Positions 36,851 to 45,286 of a DNA stretch of 45,853 nucleotides are shown here, in pieces (position 1 is the stretch's first letter; every line of letters begins with the position of its first letter). The notes under the pieces were generated by a model. It ran no database searches and was not told where the DNA came from. It worked only from the letters and a program-made list of their open reading frames with translations. The position numbers were made by a program, and so were the translations under genes. The stretch is taken from contig JAJYYI010000011.1 in NCBI GenBank assembly GCA_021801125.1, positions 1 to 45,853 of the forward strand, written 5' to 3'. The stretch comes from Deltaproteobacteria bacterium. Lineage in GTDB: Bacteria > Desulfobacterota > Binatia > Binatales > Binataceae.

Positions 36851-38221
36851 CTAGAGATGCTCCTCGATTCTAATAAACACCGGGCGCGCCTTGACCACGC
36901 TTAACTTTTGAATCTCTTTCAGTGCGAGGTTTAGGTCCCTTTCGCGAGCCTCGTGCGTTCTCATTATAACCGGTACGGCGCTCGCCCCGCTGCGCTCGCG
37001 TTGAATAACTGAGGCGAGCGAGATTCCGCGCCGGCCGAGGAGCGACGCGATCGCACCTAGCACGCCAGGTCGGTCCGCCGCCATAAAGCGCAGGTAATAT
37101 TCGCACACCACGTCGTCCATCGACTTGATACGCGCGGGACGAATCGCGGGCATCGGATAGCCCAGCGGATGGGCCGCCCATCGGCCGTCGTACACGCGTC
37201 GGCGCGCCAGTTCGAGAATATCGGCCGCCACCGCGCTCGCCGTGGGCATCTGCCCGGCGCCTAGCCCGAAGTACATGCTGGAGCCGAGCGCTTCGCTCTG
37301 GACGTAGATCGCGTTGAACGCGTCTCTGACGTCTGACAGCAGATGGCGCGAGGGGATCATCGTCGGATGCACGCGGGCTTCAACCGCTCCGTCCTCTTCC
37401 TTGCCGATCGCCAGCAACTTTATCGCGAAACCAAGCTCTTTGGCGCAGGCGACATCTTGAGGCTCGATGCGACTGATACCCTCGGTATACACCTGATGCG
37501 GCTTGAGCATCACGCCAAAGGCCAGCGTGACCAAAAGGCAGAGCTTGTGGGCGGCATCGTGACCCTCGATATCCAGCGTGGGATCGGCTTCGGCCAGCCC
37601 GTCGCGCTGCGCGCGCTTGAGGACTACGCCGAAATCGCTGCCCTCTTCGCTCATCCGCGTGAGGATGTAATTACAGGTGCCGTTGACGATTCCGTAGACC
37701 GCCCGGTGCCGGTCGCCCGCCAGCGCCTCGCGCAGGGTGCGGATGATCGGTACGCCGCCGCCGACGCTGGCCTCGAAGCCGACCGAGCGACCGTGTTCAG
37801 CCGCGGTATGGAAGATTCGCTCGCCGTCTTCAGCCAGCAACGCCTTGTTGGCGGTTACGACATCCTTGCCGTTTCGCAGCGCGGTGAGGATCGCGGTGCG
37901 CGCCGGTTCGCGTCCGCCTAGCAGTTCGACGACGATGTCGATATCGGCGCGCGCCGCCAGCTCGAGCGGGTCTCGCACGATTAGAGCGCGCGTCAATCCG
38001 AGCGACGGTTGAGGCTTAAGGCTTCGATCAGCGACAGCGATAAGCTGCAGAGGCGCGTCCAGCTTGCGCGCGAGCATCTCCGCGTTGTAACGCAGCAGCT
38101 TTACTACGCCGGTTCCGACCGTACCGCAACCGAGCAAACCTATTCGGATCGGACGGTTACCAGGCGCCGACGCCGTCGATCGCGTCGTTACTGCGGTGGC
38201 GAGATTCCGATTCGCTGCCAT
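36851..38221 (-). CDS. hom: Homoserine dehydrogenase
   Basis: The enzyme reduces aspartate semialdehyde to homoserine with NAD(P)H. The Rossmann motif GLLGCGTVGTGVVKLL (about 28-43) and the catalytic core block GGVPIIRTLREAL near 165, followed by GIVNGTCNYILTRM, are intact. A C-terminal ACT domain (about 375-456, with GVLGAIASLLGRRGISLASV) suggests feedback control by threonine. Length 456 aa fits the ACT-containing class. The initial 24 residues are low-complexity, so a start nearer the Rossmann motif is possible. It precedes thrC by one base. Confidence 0.95.
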   Translation of the reverse strand: MAANRNLATAVTTRSTASAPGNRPIRIGLLGCGTVGTGVVKLLRYNAEMLARKLDAPLQLIAVADRSLKPQPSLGLTRALIVRDPLELAARADIDIVVELLGGREPARTAILTALRNGKDVVTANKALLAEDGERIFHTAAEHGRSVGFEASVGGGVPIIRTLREALAGDRHRAVYGIVNGTCNYILTRMSEEGSDFGVVLKRAQRDGLAEADPTLDIEGHDAAHKLCLLVTLAFGVMLKPHQVYTEGISRIEPQDVACAKELGFAIKLLAIGKEEDGAVEARVHPTMIPSRHLLSDVRDAFNAIYVQSEALGSSMYFGLGAGQMPTASAVAADILELARRRVYDGRWAAHPLGYPMPAIRPARIKSMDDVVCEYYLRFMAADRPGVLGAIASLLGRRGISLASVIQRERSGASAVPVIMRTHEARERDLNLALKEIQKLSVVKARPVFIRIEEHL

Positions 38222-38457
38222 CGCGCGGTCTTAAAGTGCTCGATTCAGCGGTCAGAAAAAACCGCCGATGGACGTCTAGGGGTGGCTCCGCGCTCTGCGA
38301 TGTACGAGCGCGCGGGCGTCGCCGAAAAATGCCTTGAGGCTAAAAACAGCCGCGTTCATTAATGAATTCCAGCCCGCGCCGGCCAGGACGCAGGAATACA
38401 TTCGCGGACCGCTAAGCCTTGGTGCGCCGCTTACGCCTTTTCGAGCGGGCACGCGTG

Positions 38458-39669
38458 CTATGCCTGAAGCGCGTCAGATCGACGCGCGCCATTGGACTCG
38501 ACCCGTCGCATCACCGCGCGCACGCCGCGTACCGCCTGGCGAATCCGATGCTCGTTCTCGATCAGCGAGAAGCGGACAAAGCCCTCGCCGTCAGCACCAA
38601 AACCGATCCCGGGCGAGACCGCGATTTTGGCTTCTCGGAGCAAGAGCTTGGAAAACTCCAGCGAGCCCATATCCCGAAACGGCTCGGGGATCGGCGCCCA
38701 TACGAACATCGTCGCCCGCGGCTTCGGCGTAGGCCATCCGCAGCGATTGAGTCCGTCGACCAGCGCGTCGCGTCGGCTGCGGTACATATCGCGCATTTTC
38801 TCAACGCAGTCCTGCGGCCCGTTGAGCGCATGGATCGCCGCTACCTGCACCGGCGTGAACATGCCGTAATCGAAATACGACTTAAGCCGCGCCAGCGCGC
38901 CAATCATCTCGCGGTTGCCGAGCGCGAAACCCACGCGCCAGCCCGGCATGTGATAGCTCTTAGACAGCGTGAAAAACTCGACACCCACGGCTTTAGCACC
39001 CCGAGCTTGAAGAAACGACGGCGCCTGATAGCCGTCGAAACAGAGGTCGGCGTAAGCGAAATCGTGCGCCACCAAAATCTCGTTTTCCCGCGCAAAATCC
39101 GCCACGCGCTGCATGAACTCCATGTCCACAACCGCCGTCGTGGGATTGTGCGGGAAGCTCATTATCATGAACTTGGGCCGCGGCCAGCATCGCGCCACCA
39201 CATGCGTCAGCGAATCGAAGAACTCATCCCCGCTGCGCAGTGGCACGCTATGCACGTCGGCGCCGGCGATTACGCAGGCATACTGATGGATCGGGTAGGT
39301 AGGAGTCGGCGCGAGCACAACGTCGCCGTGATCGAGTATCGCCAGCGCCATGTGGGCGATGCCCTCTTTGGACCCGATGGTTACGATAGCCTCGGTGTCC
39401 GGATCGAGTTCGACGCCATACCGCCGCTTATACCAGTCGACGATAGCCAGGCGAAGCTTGTATATGCCGCGCGAAACGGAGTAGCGATGGTTCGCGAACT
39501 TTGGGGCGGCTTCCAGCAGCTTGCTGACAATATGGGGAGGCGTGGGCTGGTCGGGGTTGCCCATGCCGAAGTCGATGATATCTTCGCCAGCTCTTCGCGC
39601 TTGCTGGCATAACTCGCCAATCTGATTAAAAACGTAAGGAGGAAGGCGCTTGATCCGCGGAAATTCCAT
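38458..39669 (-). CDS. alaC: PLP aminotransferase, AlaC type (probable alanine/glutamate)
   Basis: This class I/II aminotransferase has the PLP lysine in [16 protein letters not shown]. Other marks are [16 protein letters not shown] at the N terminus, [12 protein letters not shown] and [12 protein letters not shown]. These match the AlaC (YfdZ) group, which makes alanine from pyruvate and glutamate. In several proteobacteria this gene stands just before hom and thrC, as here (236-bp gap). The long first-position match [14 protein letters not shown] supports the ATG at 39669. Aspartate or other substrates cannot be excluded. Confidence 0.88.
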   Translation of the reverse strand: MEFPRIKRLPPYVFNQIGELCQQARRAGEDIIDFGMGNPDQPTPPHIVSKLLEAAPKFANHRYSVSRGIYKLRLAIVDWYKRRYGVELDPDTEAIVTIGSKEGIAHMALAILDHGDVVLAPTPTYPIHQYACVIAGADVHSVPLRSGDEFFDSLTHVVARCWPRPKFMIMSFPHNPTTAVVDMEFMQRVADFARENEILVAHDFAYADLCFDGYQAPSFLQARGAKAVGVEFFTLSKSYHMPGWRVGFALGNREMIGALARLKSYFDYGMFTPVQVAAIHALNGPQDCVEKMRDMYRSRRDALVDGLNRCGWPTPKPRATMFVWAPIPEPFRDMGSLEFSKLLLREAKIAVSPGIGFGADGEGFVRFSLIENEHRIRQAVRGVRAVMRRVESNGARRSDALQA

Positions 39670-40116
39670 ACCTACTTCACCATCCCAACCTTAGCTTAGC
39701 AACCAGCCCAGGCTTTTGCCTAATCCCGGGCGCAATGGCCGCATTATTGCAGACGTACCCCGACCGTCAAAGCGAATCTCGACGAAGAGGTGGCGCCGAA
39801 GGCAAATTCGCGACCCAAATACCGACGCGGCCCGGCGAAGGCAGAGCCTCAGCCGGCTTAGCGGCGAGCTTTGTGGAGGCGCGGGTGCCGGTTTAAGTAG
39901 CGAGCGCTTGACCAATCACGACCGTCTGCTCGTTACCTACGCCGCCGCGATCGGCTAACGACACGCGCCCGAGGGGCGGCGCAAACGGACGTCTCAGCGT
40001 AGCCCACGCTCCGGGGACCGCGTCCGCCGGGATAGAGCTAAGCGCCGTCTGCCGCCGGCGGAAGCGGAAAGTTGACGGGGCCGCTTAGCCCGCGAGCGCT
40101 TATGCCGAGCGCGAGG
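39670..40116. other. No gene recognised
   Basis: This is a 447-bp gap between the divergence-free neighbours alaC and the MaoC-type gene (both on the minus strand). Frames here are short and without motifs. It probably contains the alaC promoter. Confidence 0.4.
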
Positions 40117-40566
40117 CTACTTGGCGGGTCGGCGAGCATGAAGGACTCGCCGGCGTAGCTCCATGACCTTCTCGCCGCGCTGATTGAGTCCGAGCGTCTC
40201 GACGTAGACGACGCCGCGGTCCGGCTTGCTTCGTGACGGCGTGACCTCGAGCACGGTCGTCTCAGCGTAGAGTGTGTCGCCGGCGAAGGTGGGGCCGGTA
40301 TGGCGCACGGATTCGTATTCGAGATTTGCGATGCAGTTCTCGCTGATGTCCTTGACGCTCATGCCAACCACCACCGACAGCACCAAAAGTCCGTTCACCA
40401 GGCGCTGCCCGTGCTGCGTCTTTTCCGCGTAAGCGGCGTCGAAGTGCAGCGGATGGGTGTTCATCGTCATCAGCGTGAACCAGGTGTTGTCAAACTCCGT
40501 GATTGTGCGGCCCGGCCAGTGCTTGAACACTTGACCCGGTTCGAAATCCTCCAGATAGCGCAGCAT
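40117..40566 (-). CDS. MaoC-like (hotdog-fold) dehydratase
   Basis: The 149-aa protein has the single hotdog fold of MaoC/(R)-hydratase proteins that hydrate or dehydrate acyl-CoA. The opening YLEDFEPGQVFKHWPGRTIT and the active-site stretch NTHPLHFDAAYA (His in a DxxxH/NxHxxH-type context) are typical. The specific substrate is unknown. The gene stands alone, and the tracrRNA terminator lies 200 bp upstream of its start. Confidence 0.82.
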   Translation of the reverse strand: MLRYLEDFEPGQVFKHWPGRTITEFDNTWFTLMTMNTHPLHFDAAYAEKTQHGQRLVNGLLVLSVVVGMSVKDISENCIANLEYESVRHTGPTFAGDTLYAETTVLEVTPSRSKPDRGVVYVETLGLNQRGEKVMELRRRVLHARRPAK

Positions 40567-40765
40567 CTCGCTCTGCCTCCCCTGCCTAAGAAACGGGTTT
40601 CAACGGGCCGGTCTCAGGATGCCGGCAGATCGCATCATCCACTTATTACCGCTCGACTTCTATCGGCTGCGTGGGGGCATGGATCGGAAGGCGCTGACTG
40701 CGCAAGTGCCCAACTAAAGAGCCAATCACCCAATGGAGCGACTGTGCACCCTCAACGGCGGGCTC

Positions 40766-40798
40766 AAAAAAACAAACCTCCGGAGTGCGGAGGTTTGT
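40766..40798 (-). terminator. Intrinsic terminator of the tracrRNA
   Basis: A perfect 11-bp stem (ACAAACCTCCG at 40772-40782, complement at 40788-40798) closes the loop GAGTG. On the minus strand it is followed at once by seven T (40766-40772). The polarity is decisive: no T-run follows it on the plus strand. It ends a minus-strand transcript that starts just upstream of cas9. Confidence 0.9.
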
Positions 40799-40920
40799 GA
40801 GCGGATGCGTCCTTTGGGTCGCCCGGCCCTCACCGTTCGGACGCTAAAGGTTTATTACGGTTAAACGGATCTTTCAAAATCGAAAGCACCGCCGCGACCG
40901 AACCGGTATTCGCTACTTAT
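40766..40920 (-). ncRNA. tracrRNA (trans-activating CRISPR RNA)
   Basis: The minus-strand transcript of about 155 nt pairs with the array repeat. Its 5' part contains a 23-nt anti-repeat (40894-40916) matching the repeat at 22 of 23 positions, on the strand that makes it complementary to crRNA read from the minus strand of the array. After a short internal mismatch, GCGGU can pair with the first repeat bases GUUGC. The tail has three hairpins: 40871-40886 (CTTTC/GAAAG), 40850-40866 (GTTTA/TAAAC) and 40807-40844 (GCGTCC/GGACGC with an inner GGG/CCC), then the terminator. It is transcribed divergently from cas9. The 5' end is an estimate from the promoter. RNase III processing of the duplex is inferred from other type II systems. 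Confidence 0.88.
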
Positions 40921-40926
40921 ACTTTC

Positions 40927-40953
40927 TTTATGCTATTGAAGACTATTTGTCAA
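40927..40953 (-). promoter_or_regulatory. Probable tracrRNA promoter
   Basis: On the minus strand a perfect -35 box TTGACA (40948-40953) is followed after 15 bases by CATAAA (40927-40932) as a possible -10. Transcription would begin near 40920, just before the anti-repeat. A better -10 match, TATAAG (40916-40921), lies closer but would start inside the anti-repeat. The region overlaps the cas9 leader. Confidence 0.5.
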
Positions 40954-40996
40954 GATGCGCTCTGCAAGCAAGCAGCCTGTCGGCGAGGACAATTCA

Positions 40997-43948
40997 ATGA
41001 AGCAAATATGGGGATTCGACCTTGGCACCGCTTCGGTCGGATTCGCGGTCATAGAACACGACGAGGAAAGCCAAACGGGGAAGATTTTGAGGCTCGGCGT
41101 AAGGGTATTTCCAGAGGCCGTTACCGAAAAAAGCGGCGAGCCCAGAAACTGGGCGAGACGCGCAAGTCGGCTCTCGCGTCGCCAGTTCAGACGGCGCAGG
41201 CGACGGAAGCAGCGTATGCGGGCCGCCTTGGTTGAAGCAGGTTTGTTGCCGGATTCAGAGCGGCTGCCGCGCTCGCGCCAGGCTGACGGAGAATTCTTCT
41301 TGAACAGCGCGGGGCGCGACCCCTATGAACTGCGGGCCAGAGGGCTGCAAGAGCGGCTTGAGCTGTACGACTTTGGCCGTGCCCTGTTTCACCTAGCCAG
41401 GCATCGCGCCTTTATGGGAAGCCGAAAGTTTGCGGACGCGCCTGGCGCCTCCGGCGATCGGATACGGCAAGAAAGAAACGAAGAGAAGCGGATCCAGAGC
41501 GAAATCCAATCCCATCAAGAGACGATGCGTGGCCGAACGATTGGGGAATACCTCCATCAGGACTTTCCCGCTCCGTCTAGCAAACGGGGCAAGCATTTTA
41601 GCCGGCAGATGGTCGAGGATGAATTTAATCGGCTGTGGGCGGCGCAGCGGAAATTTCACTCAGAAGTTCTCGACGACCAGTTAAGGGACAAAGTACACCA
41701 AATCATTTTTTCGCAGCGACCGACCTTTTTTCGGATGAACACAATCGGGACGTGCGAGCTTGAGCCAGGCCACCTTCGTTGCCTCAAGGCGGACTGGTAC
41801 GCCCAACGTTTCATATCATTGCAGATGCTCAACAACCTGAGACTCTCCGGCGGCCGTCAGCTGACCTGCGAGCAACGGCGAGCCGTCTCGGATCGGATCG
41901 AGGCGAAAGCCCGCGTTTCGTTCGCCAGCCTCCGTAAAGCACTTTCACTGGGAGATCAGCGGTTCAACTCCGAGGTCGGCGGAAAAAAGGAGATGCTCGG
42001 CAACGCCACGGAGGAAAAGCTTGTGGGCGTATTCAAGCAGGACTGGTCCAGTCTCCCGGCACGCGATCAGATACGGGACCAGATCGCCGAGCGCTTGTGG
42101 CACGTCGAATACCGCCTCGTTGGCAAAAAGAGGGCGGAAATTCGAGACGCTGCAGATATCAGAGCAGAGCGGGAGAAGTTCGCGTCGGCGGCCCAACGCG
42201 ACTGGGGAATCACGGCCGAGCAAGCGAAGGCCCTTTCGGAGCTCAGCCTCCCCGACGGGTACGTCATGCATTCCAAGTGCGCGATTCGCAAGATGCTCCC
42301 CTACCTCGAAAAGGGGTTACGGTACGACGAGGCCAAAGCGGCGGCATATCCCGAGCAACCACGGACCGAGGGGCGCGCGTTACCACCCCTGGATCCCGGC
42401 CCCACAGCCTGGGGGCGTAAGATCCGGAACCCCACAGTGACGCGCACACTGAACGAATTAAGGAGCGTGGCCAAAAATCTCCTCCGGGTTTACGGTTGTC
42501 CCGATATCATCCGTGTCGAATTAGCACGCGATCTCAGGTTATCCCGCGAAAAGCGCCTAGAGCTTGTACGCGAACAAAAGCGGAACGAGAGCCGACGCGA
42601 AAAAGCAAAGCAGGTCCTTGCCCAGCAGAATCTCGAACCAAACCCGGCGAACGTCGAGAAATGGCTCCTCGCTGAGGAGCAGGGATGGCGCTGCCCATAC
42701 AGCGGCCAGACTATCTCGGTTCACGGGCTTTTCGTTGCCGGACAGTTTCAAGTGGACCATATACTCCCGTTGTCGCGCTCTCTCGATGATTCATTCGCGA
42801 ACAAGGTCGTGTGCCATCGAGACGCCAACGTCGAAAAGGCCAAACGGACGCCTTACGAGGCTTGGGGCGGCGGCGAGCGCTGGGAGGAAATTCAGAGGTA
42901 CATCCGCGATTTGAAACAACACAACGAATTTCCCCAGTGGAAGATCGACCGCATAAATACGGTTGACTACCCGAAGCTAGGCTCGGAACAGTTTACGAGC
43001 CGGCAGCTCGTGGACACCGCTTACGCATCAAGGCTCGCTCGCGAGTACTTGCAAACGCTGGGGGTCAAAGTGGAACCGACCAACGGTCGGGTCACCAAGA
43101 CCCTGCGGCATCTTTGGGGCTTGAACCTCGTTTTGTCCGAGGACAATGAGAAGAACCGGGCTGACCATCGGCATCACGCGATCGACGCGTTGGTGGCGAG
43201 TCTGACCACTCCCGCTTTCATCAAGCGCGCGGCCGAATATTACGCCGCAGACATTAGGCCCCACGATGAGACGCTGAGCGTGCAATTGAAGGAGAGGGCG
43301 AAACAGAGCTTTCCTGCTCCCTGGCCCAATATCCGCGAGGATGCCCGCGTCGCAGCGGAGAAGATTGTCGTGTCTCACCGCGCCGAGCGGAAGGTCTCCG
43401 GAAAACTGAACGAGCCCAATCCGTGGAGGGCGACGGGCCGTGCGCCGAACGACGCCGAGGACTCGCCCTATCGAGTTTATACGCAGCGTAAAGAAGGAAG
43501 GCCCGTGGAGGAACAGATACAACCCTCCTTTATGAAGGCAATAGGGCCGGATAAAGCCCAGTGGGTTCGCACCAATTTCACCGATTCAACGCACCACATG
43601 GTCATCTACGCCGATGATTCCGGGCAGTTACGCTTTCAGGCCGTTACTAAGATCGCGGCTGCAGGACGAGTCCGCCGGCGGGAGGCCATCGTGGAACGCG
43701 TTCCCGAGGCTGGAGCACGTTTTCTAATGTCCCTGTGCAAAGGGGATACGCTCGAGGAGACCGTCAACGGCCGGAAGGAATATCTGGTGGTCAGGTCACT
43801 GTGGTCTAACGGGCAAGTGACAGTACAGCCCCACAATTTAGGGCAGAACTTGGAGCGGACCAACCCGAAGTTCTCAACCCTGCTGAAGCGAGGCGCGCGC
43901 AAGGTCGTGGTGGATCCTATCGGGCGAATCTTCAGCGCGAATGATTAG
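40997..43948 (+). CDS. cas9: Cas9 RNA-guided nuclease, type II-C
   Basis: This is the effector nuclease: it binds crRNA:tracrRNA and cuts both DNA strands. It is compact at 983 aa. Order: RuvC-I with D8 (IWGFDLGTASVGFAV), arginine-rich bridge helix (about 45-80, NWARRASRLSRRQFRRRRRR), REC lobe, RuvC-II with E508 (IIRVELARDL), HNH with D587-H588 (QVDHILPLS), N602 and N611, RuvC-III with H727 and D730 (HHAIDALVAS), then a C-terminal PAM-interacting region. All catalytic residues are present. I chose the ATG at 40997 (MKQIWGF), with GAGGA 7 bases upstream, over 40955, which lacks one and starts inside the divergent promoter. Length and the cas9-cas1-cas2 set with no csn2 or cas4 give subtype II-C. 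It overlaps cas1 by 8 bp. Confidence 0.96.
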   Translation: MKQIWGFDLGTASVGFAVIEHDEESQTGKILRLGVRVFPEAVTEKSGEPRNWARRASRLSRRQFRRRRRRKQRMRAALVEAGLLPDSERLPRSRQADGEFFLNSAGRDPYELRARGLQERLELYDFGRALFHLARHRAFMGSRKFADAPGASGDRIRQERNEEKRIQSEIQSHQETMRGRTIGEYLHQDFPAPSSKRGKHFSRQMVEDEFNRLWAAQRKFHSEVLDDQLRDKVHQIIFSQRPTFFRMNTIGTCELEPGHLRCLKADWYAQRFISLQMLNNLRLSGGRQLTCEQRRAVSDRIEAKARVSFASLRKALSLGDQRFNSEVGGKKEMLGNATEEKLVGVFKQDWSSLPARDQIRDQIAERLWHVEYRLVGKKRAEIRDAADIRAEREKFASAAQRDWGITAEQAKALSELSLPDGYVMHSKCAIRKMLPYLEKGLRYDEAKAAAYPEQPRTEGRALPPLDPGPTAWGRKIRNPTVTRTLNELRSVAKNLLRVYGCPDIIRVELARDLRLSREKRLELVREQKRNESRREKAKQVLAQQNLEPNPANVEKWLLAEEQGWRCPYSGQTISVHGLFVAGQFQVDHILPLSRSLDDSFANKVVCHRDANVEKAKRTPYEAWGGGERWEEIQRYIRDLKQHNEFPQWKIDRINTVDYPKLGSEQFTSRQLVDTAYASRLAREYLQTLGVKVEPTNGRVTKTLRHLWGLNLVLSEDNEKNRADHRHHAIDALVASLTTPAFIKRAAEYYAADIRPHDETLSVQLKERAKQSFPAPWPNIREDARVAAEKIVVSHRAERKVSGKLNEPNPWRATGRAPNDAEDSPYRVYTQRKEGRPVEEQIQPSFMKAIGPDKAQWVRTNFTDSTHHMVIYADDSGQLRFQAVTKIAAAGRVRRREAIVERVPEAGARFLMSLCKGDTLEETVNGRKEYLVVRSLWSNGQVTVQPHNLGQNLERTNPKFSTLLKRGARKVVVDPIGRIFSAND

Positions 43949-44900
43949 AAAAATCCTCGAGATTTCCAGCGGGCCGGCCCGGCTGTCGATCCAGAACCAG
44001 CAGCTCGTGATACGGCGCGACGGCCAAGAGCCTAGAAGCGTGCCGGTCGAGGACATCGGAATCCTGCTGATAGATCAGGTCGCGGTTAGTTACACTCATG
44101 CGGTCTTCACCTCGCTTGCCGAGCAGGGCGCTACCGTGGTGTTTTGCGGCCGCAACCACATGCCGAGTTCCATGCTCATGCCGCTGGTGGGCAACACGGC
44201 GCAGACCGAGCGCTTTGCGGCCCAACTCACTGCAGGTGCGCCCCTTAAGAAACAATTGTGGCGTCAGGTAGTTGCGCGAAAGCTACTACTCCAGGCCGCG
44301 GTGCTGAGGGCAACGAGCGGGAACGACGCGGGGCTGGGGTCGATGGGGCGCAGTGTGCGCTCCGGCGACAGCACCAATCTCGAGGCGCAGGGGGCTCGAC
44401 GATACTGGCCGCGGCTCTTCGGGGAGCCGTTCCGCAGAGACCCTGAAGGCGAGCCCCCGAACAACCTGCTCAACTACGGCTACATGGCGGTGCGCGCCGC
44501 CGTCGCGCGTGCTCTGATTGCCGCAGGCTTATTGCCAACCGTGGGCATTCACCACCATAACCGCTATAACGCCTTCTGCCTTGCGGACGACCTAATGGAG
44601 CCCTACCGGCCGCTCGTTGACTTCAAGGTCTGGCAGATCGTGCGGCAAGAGCTGGTGCCTCCCGACCTGGGGCGGGAGGCGAAGGCGCATTTGCTGGGGC
44701 TATTCAACGAATCAGTGCTGATCGACGGCCGCCGCAGCCCTGTTCTTCTCGCGATTCACTCCTCGGCCGCGTCTTTGGCGCGCTCTTTTGCCGAGCGCCG
44801 CGCCCAGGTATCGATGCCGGCGACATTGCCTCGCGACGCGGCGCAAAAAGAGATAGACGGTACGCCCGAAGCCGGTCGGGCGGATACACCTGATGGTTGA
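43941..44900 (+). CDS. cas1: Cas1 integrase, type II
   Basis: Cas1 with Cas2 inserts new spacers into the array. The 319-aa protein has the type II form, opening MIRKILEISSGPARLSIQN. The catalytic metal triad can be read as E148 (STNLEAQGARRYW), H205 (GIHHHNRYNAF) and E220 (ADDLMEPYRPLVDF). It overlaps cas9 and cas2 by 8 bp on each side, so the three genes are translationally linked. It appears complete. Confidence 0.96.
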   Translation: MIRKILEISSGPARLSIQNQQLVIRRDGQEPRSVPVEDIGILLIDQVAVSYTHAVFTSLAEQGATVVFCGRNHMPSSMLMPLVGNTAQTERFAAQLTAGAPLKKQLWRQVVARKLLLQAAVLRATSGNDAGLGSMGRSVRSGDSTNLEAQGARRYWPRLFGEPFRRDPEGEPPNNLLNYGYMAVRAAVARALIAAGLLPTVGIHHHNRYNAFCLADDLMEPYRPLVDFKVWQIVRQELVPPDLGREAKAHLLGLFNESVLIDGRRSPVLLAIHSSAASLARSFAERRAQVSMPATLPRDAAQKEIDGTPEAGRADTPDG

Positions 44901-45237
44901 GCCGCTGTACCAGCCCCTAGGATGGAAGACCGTGTGGGTCGTTGCGATGTTCGATTTGCCGGTGGTGACACCCTCGCAGCGCAGGGCTTATACGCGTTTT
45001 CGCAAGCACTTGCTGAACGATGGGTTTACGATGATGCAGTATTCGGTTTACCAACGGCATTGCGCGAGTCCGGAAAATGCGACAGTCCACATCAATAGGA
45101 TGGGCGCTCGCGTACCGGCTGAGGGCGAAGTTCGCTTCTTGGTGATCACCGACAAGCAATTTGAGAAGATCACGACCTTTGTCGGAAAAAAGCGAAAACC
45201 GGCGGCGCCTCCACCCACCCAGCTCGAATTTTTCTAA
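44893..45237 (+). CDS. cas2: Cas2, type II
   Basis: Cas2 is the dimeric core of the adaptation complex. The 114-aa protein has a ferredoxin-like fold with VWVVAMFDLPVVT (D21 at the conserved acidic position), RRAYTRFRKHLLNDGF, QYSVYQRHC and the C-terminal QLEFF tail typical of type II Cas2. An N-terminal extension of about 12 residues precedes the first strand. It is the last cas gene; the array begins 49 bp later. Confidence 0.95.
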   Translation: MVEPLYQPLGWKTVWVVAMFDLPVVTPSQRRAYTRFRKHLLNDGFTMMQYSVYQRHCASPENATVHINRMGARVPAEGEVRFLVITDKQFEKITTFVGKKRKPAAPPPTQLEFF

Positions 45238-45286
45238 GCAGCGATTCCCAGAAAATCGAGCAATTTAGGGGCCTTTGGCGCCGCCT
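45238..45286. other. Short spacer between cas2 and array
   Basis: Only 49 bp lie between the cas2 stop and the first repeat, with no AT-rich leader and no strong promoter. This fits an array whose leader is at its other, unseen end. Confidence 0.45.

Noticed and set aside
38419-39612. Plus-strand open frame of about 397 codons
   Set aside because: It lies antisense to the well-supported alaC gene and contains only arginine/histidine-rich sequence without motifs.
40894-40996. tracrRNA on the plus strand running into cas9
   Set aside because: The anti-repeat could pair with crRNA in that sense too, but no hairpins or terminator follow on the plus strand. The minus strand has hairpins, terminator and -35 box.
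40955-40996. cas9 start at 40955
   Set aside because: It would add 14 residues without homology. It has no ribosome-binding site and lies directly next to the divergent tracrRNA -35 box; the ATG at 40997 has GAGGA 7 bases upstream.
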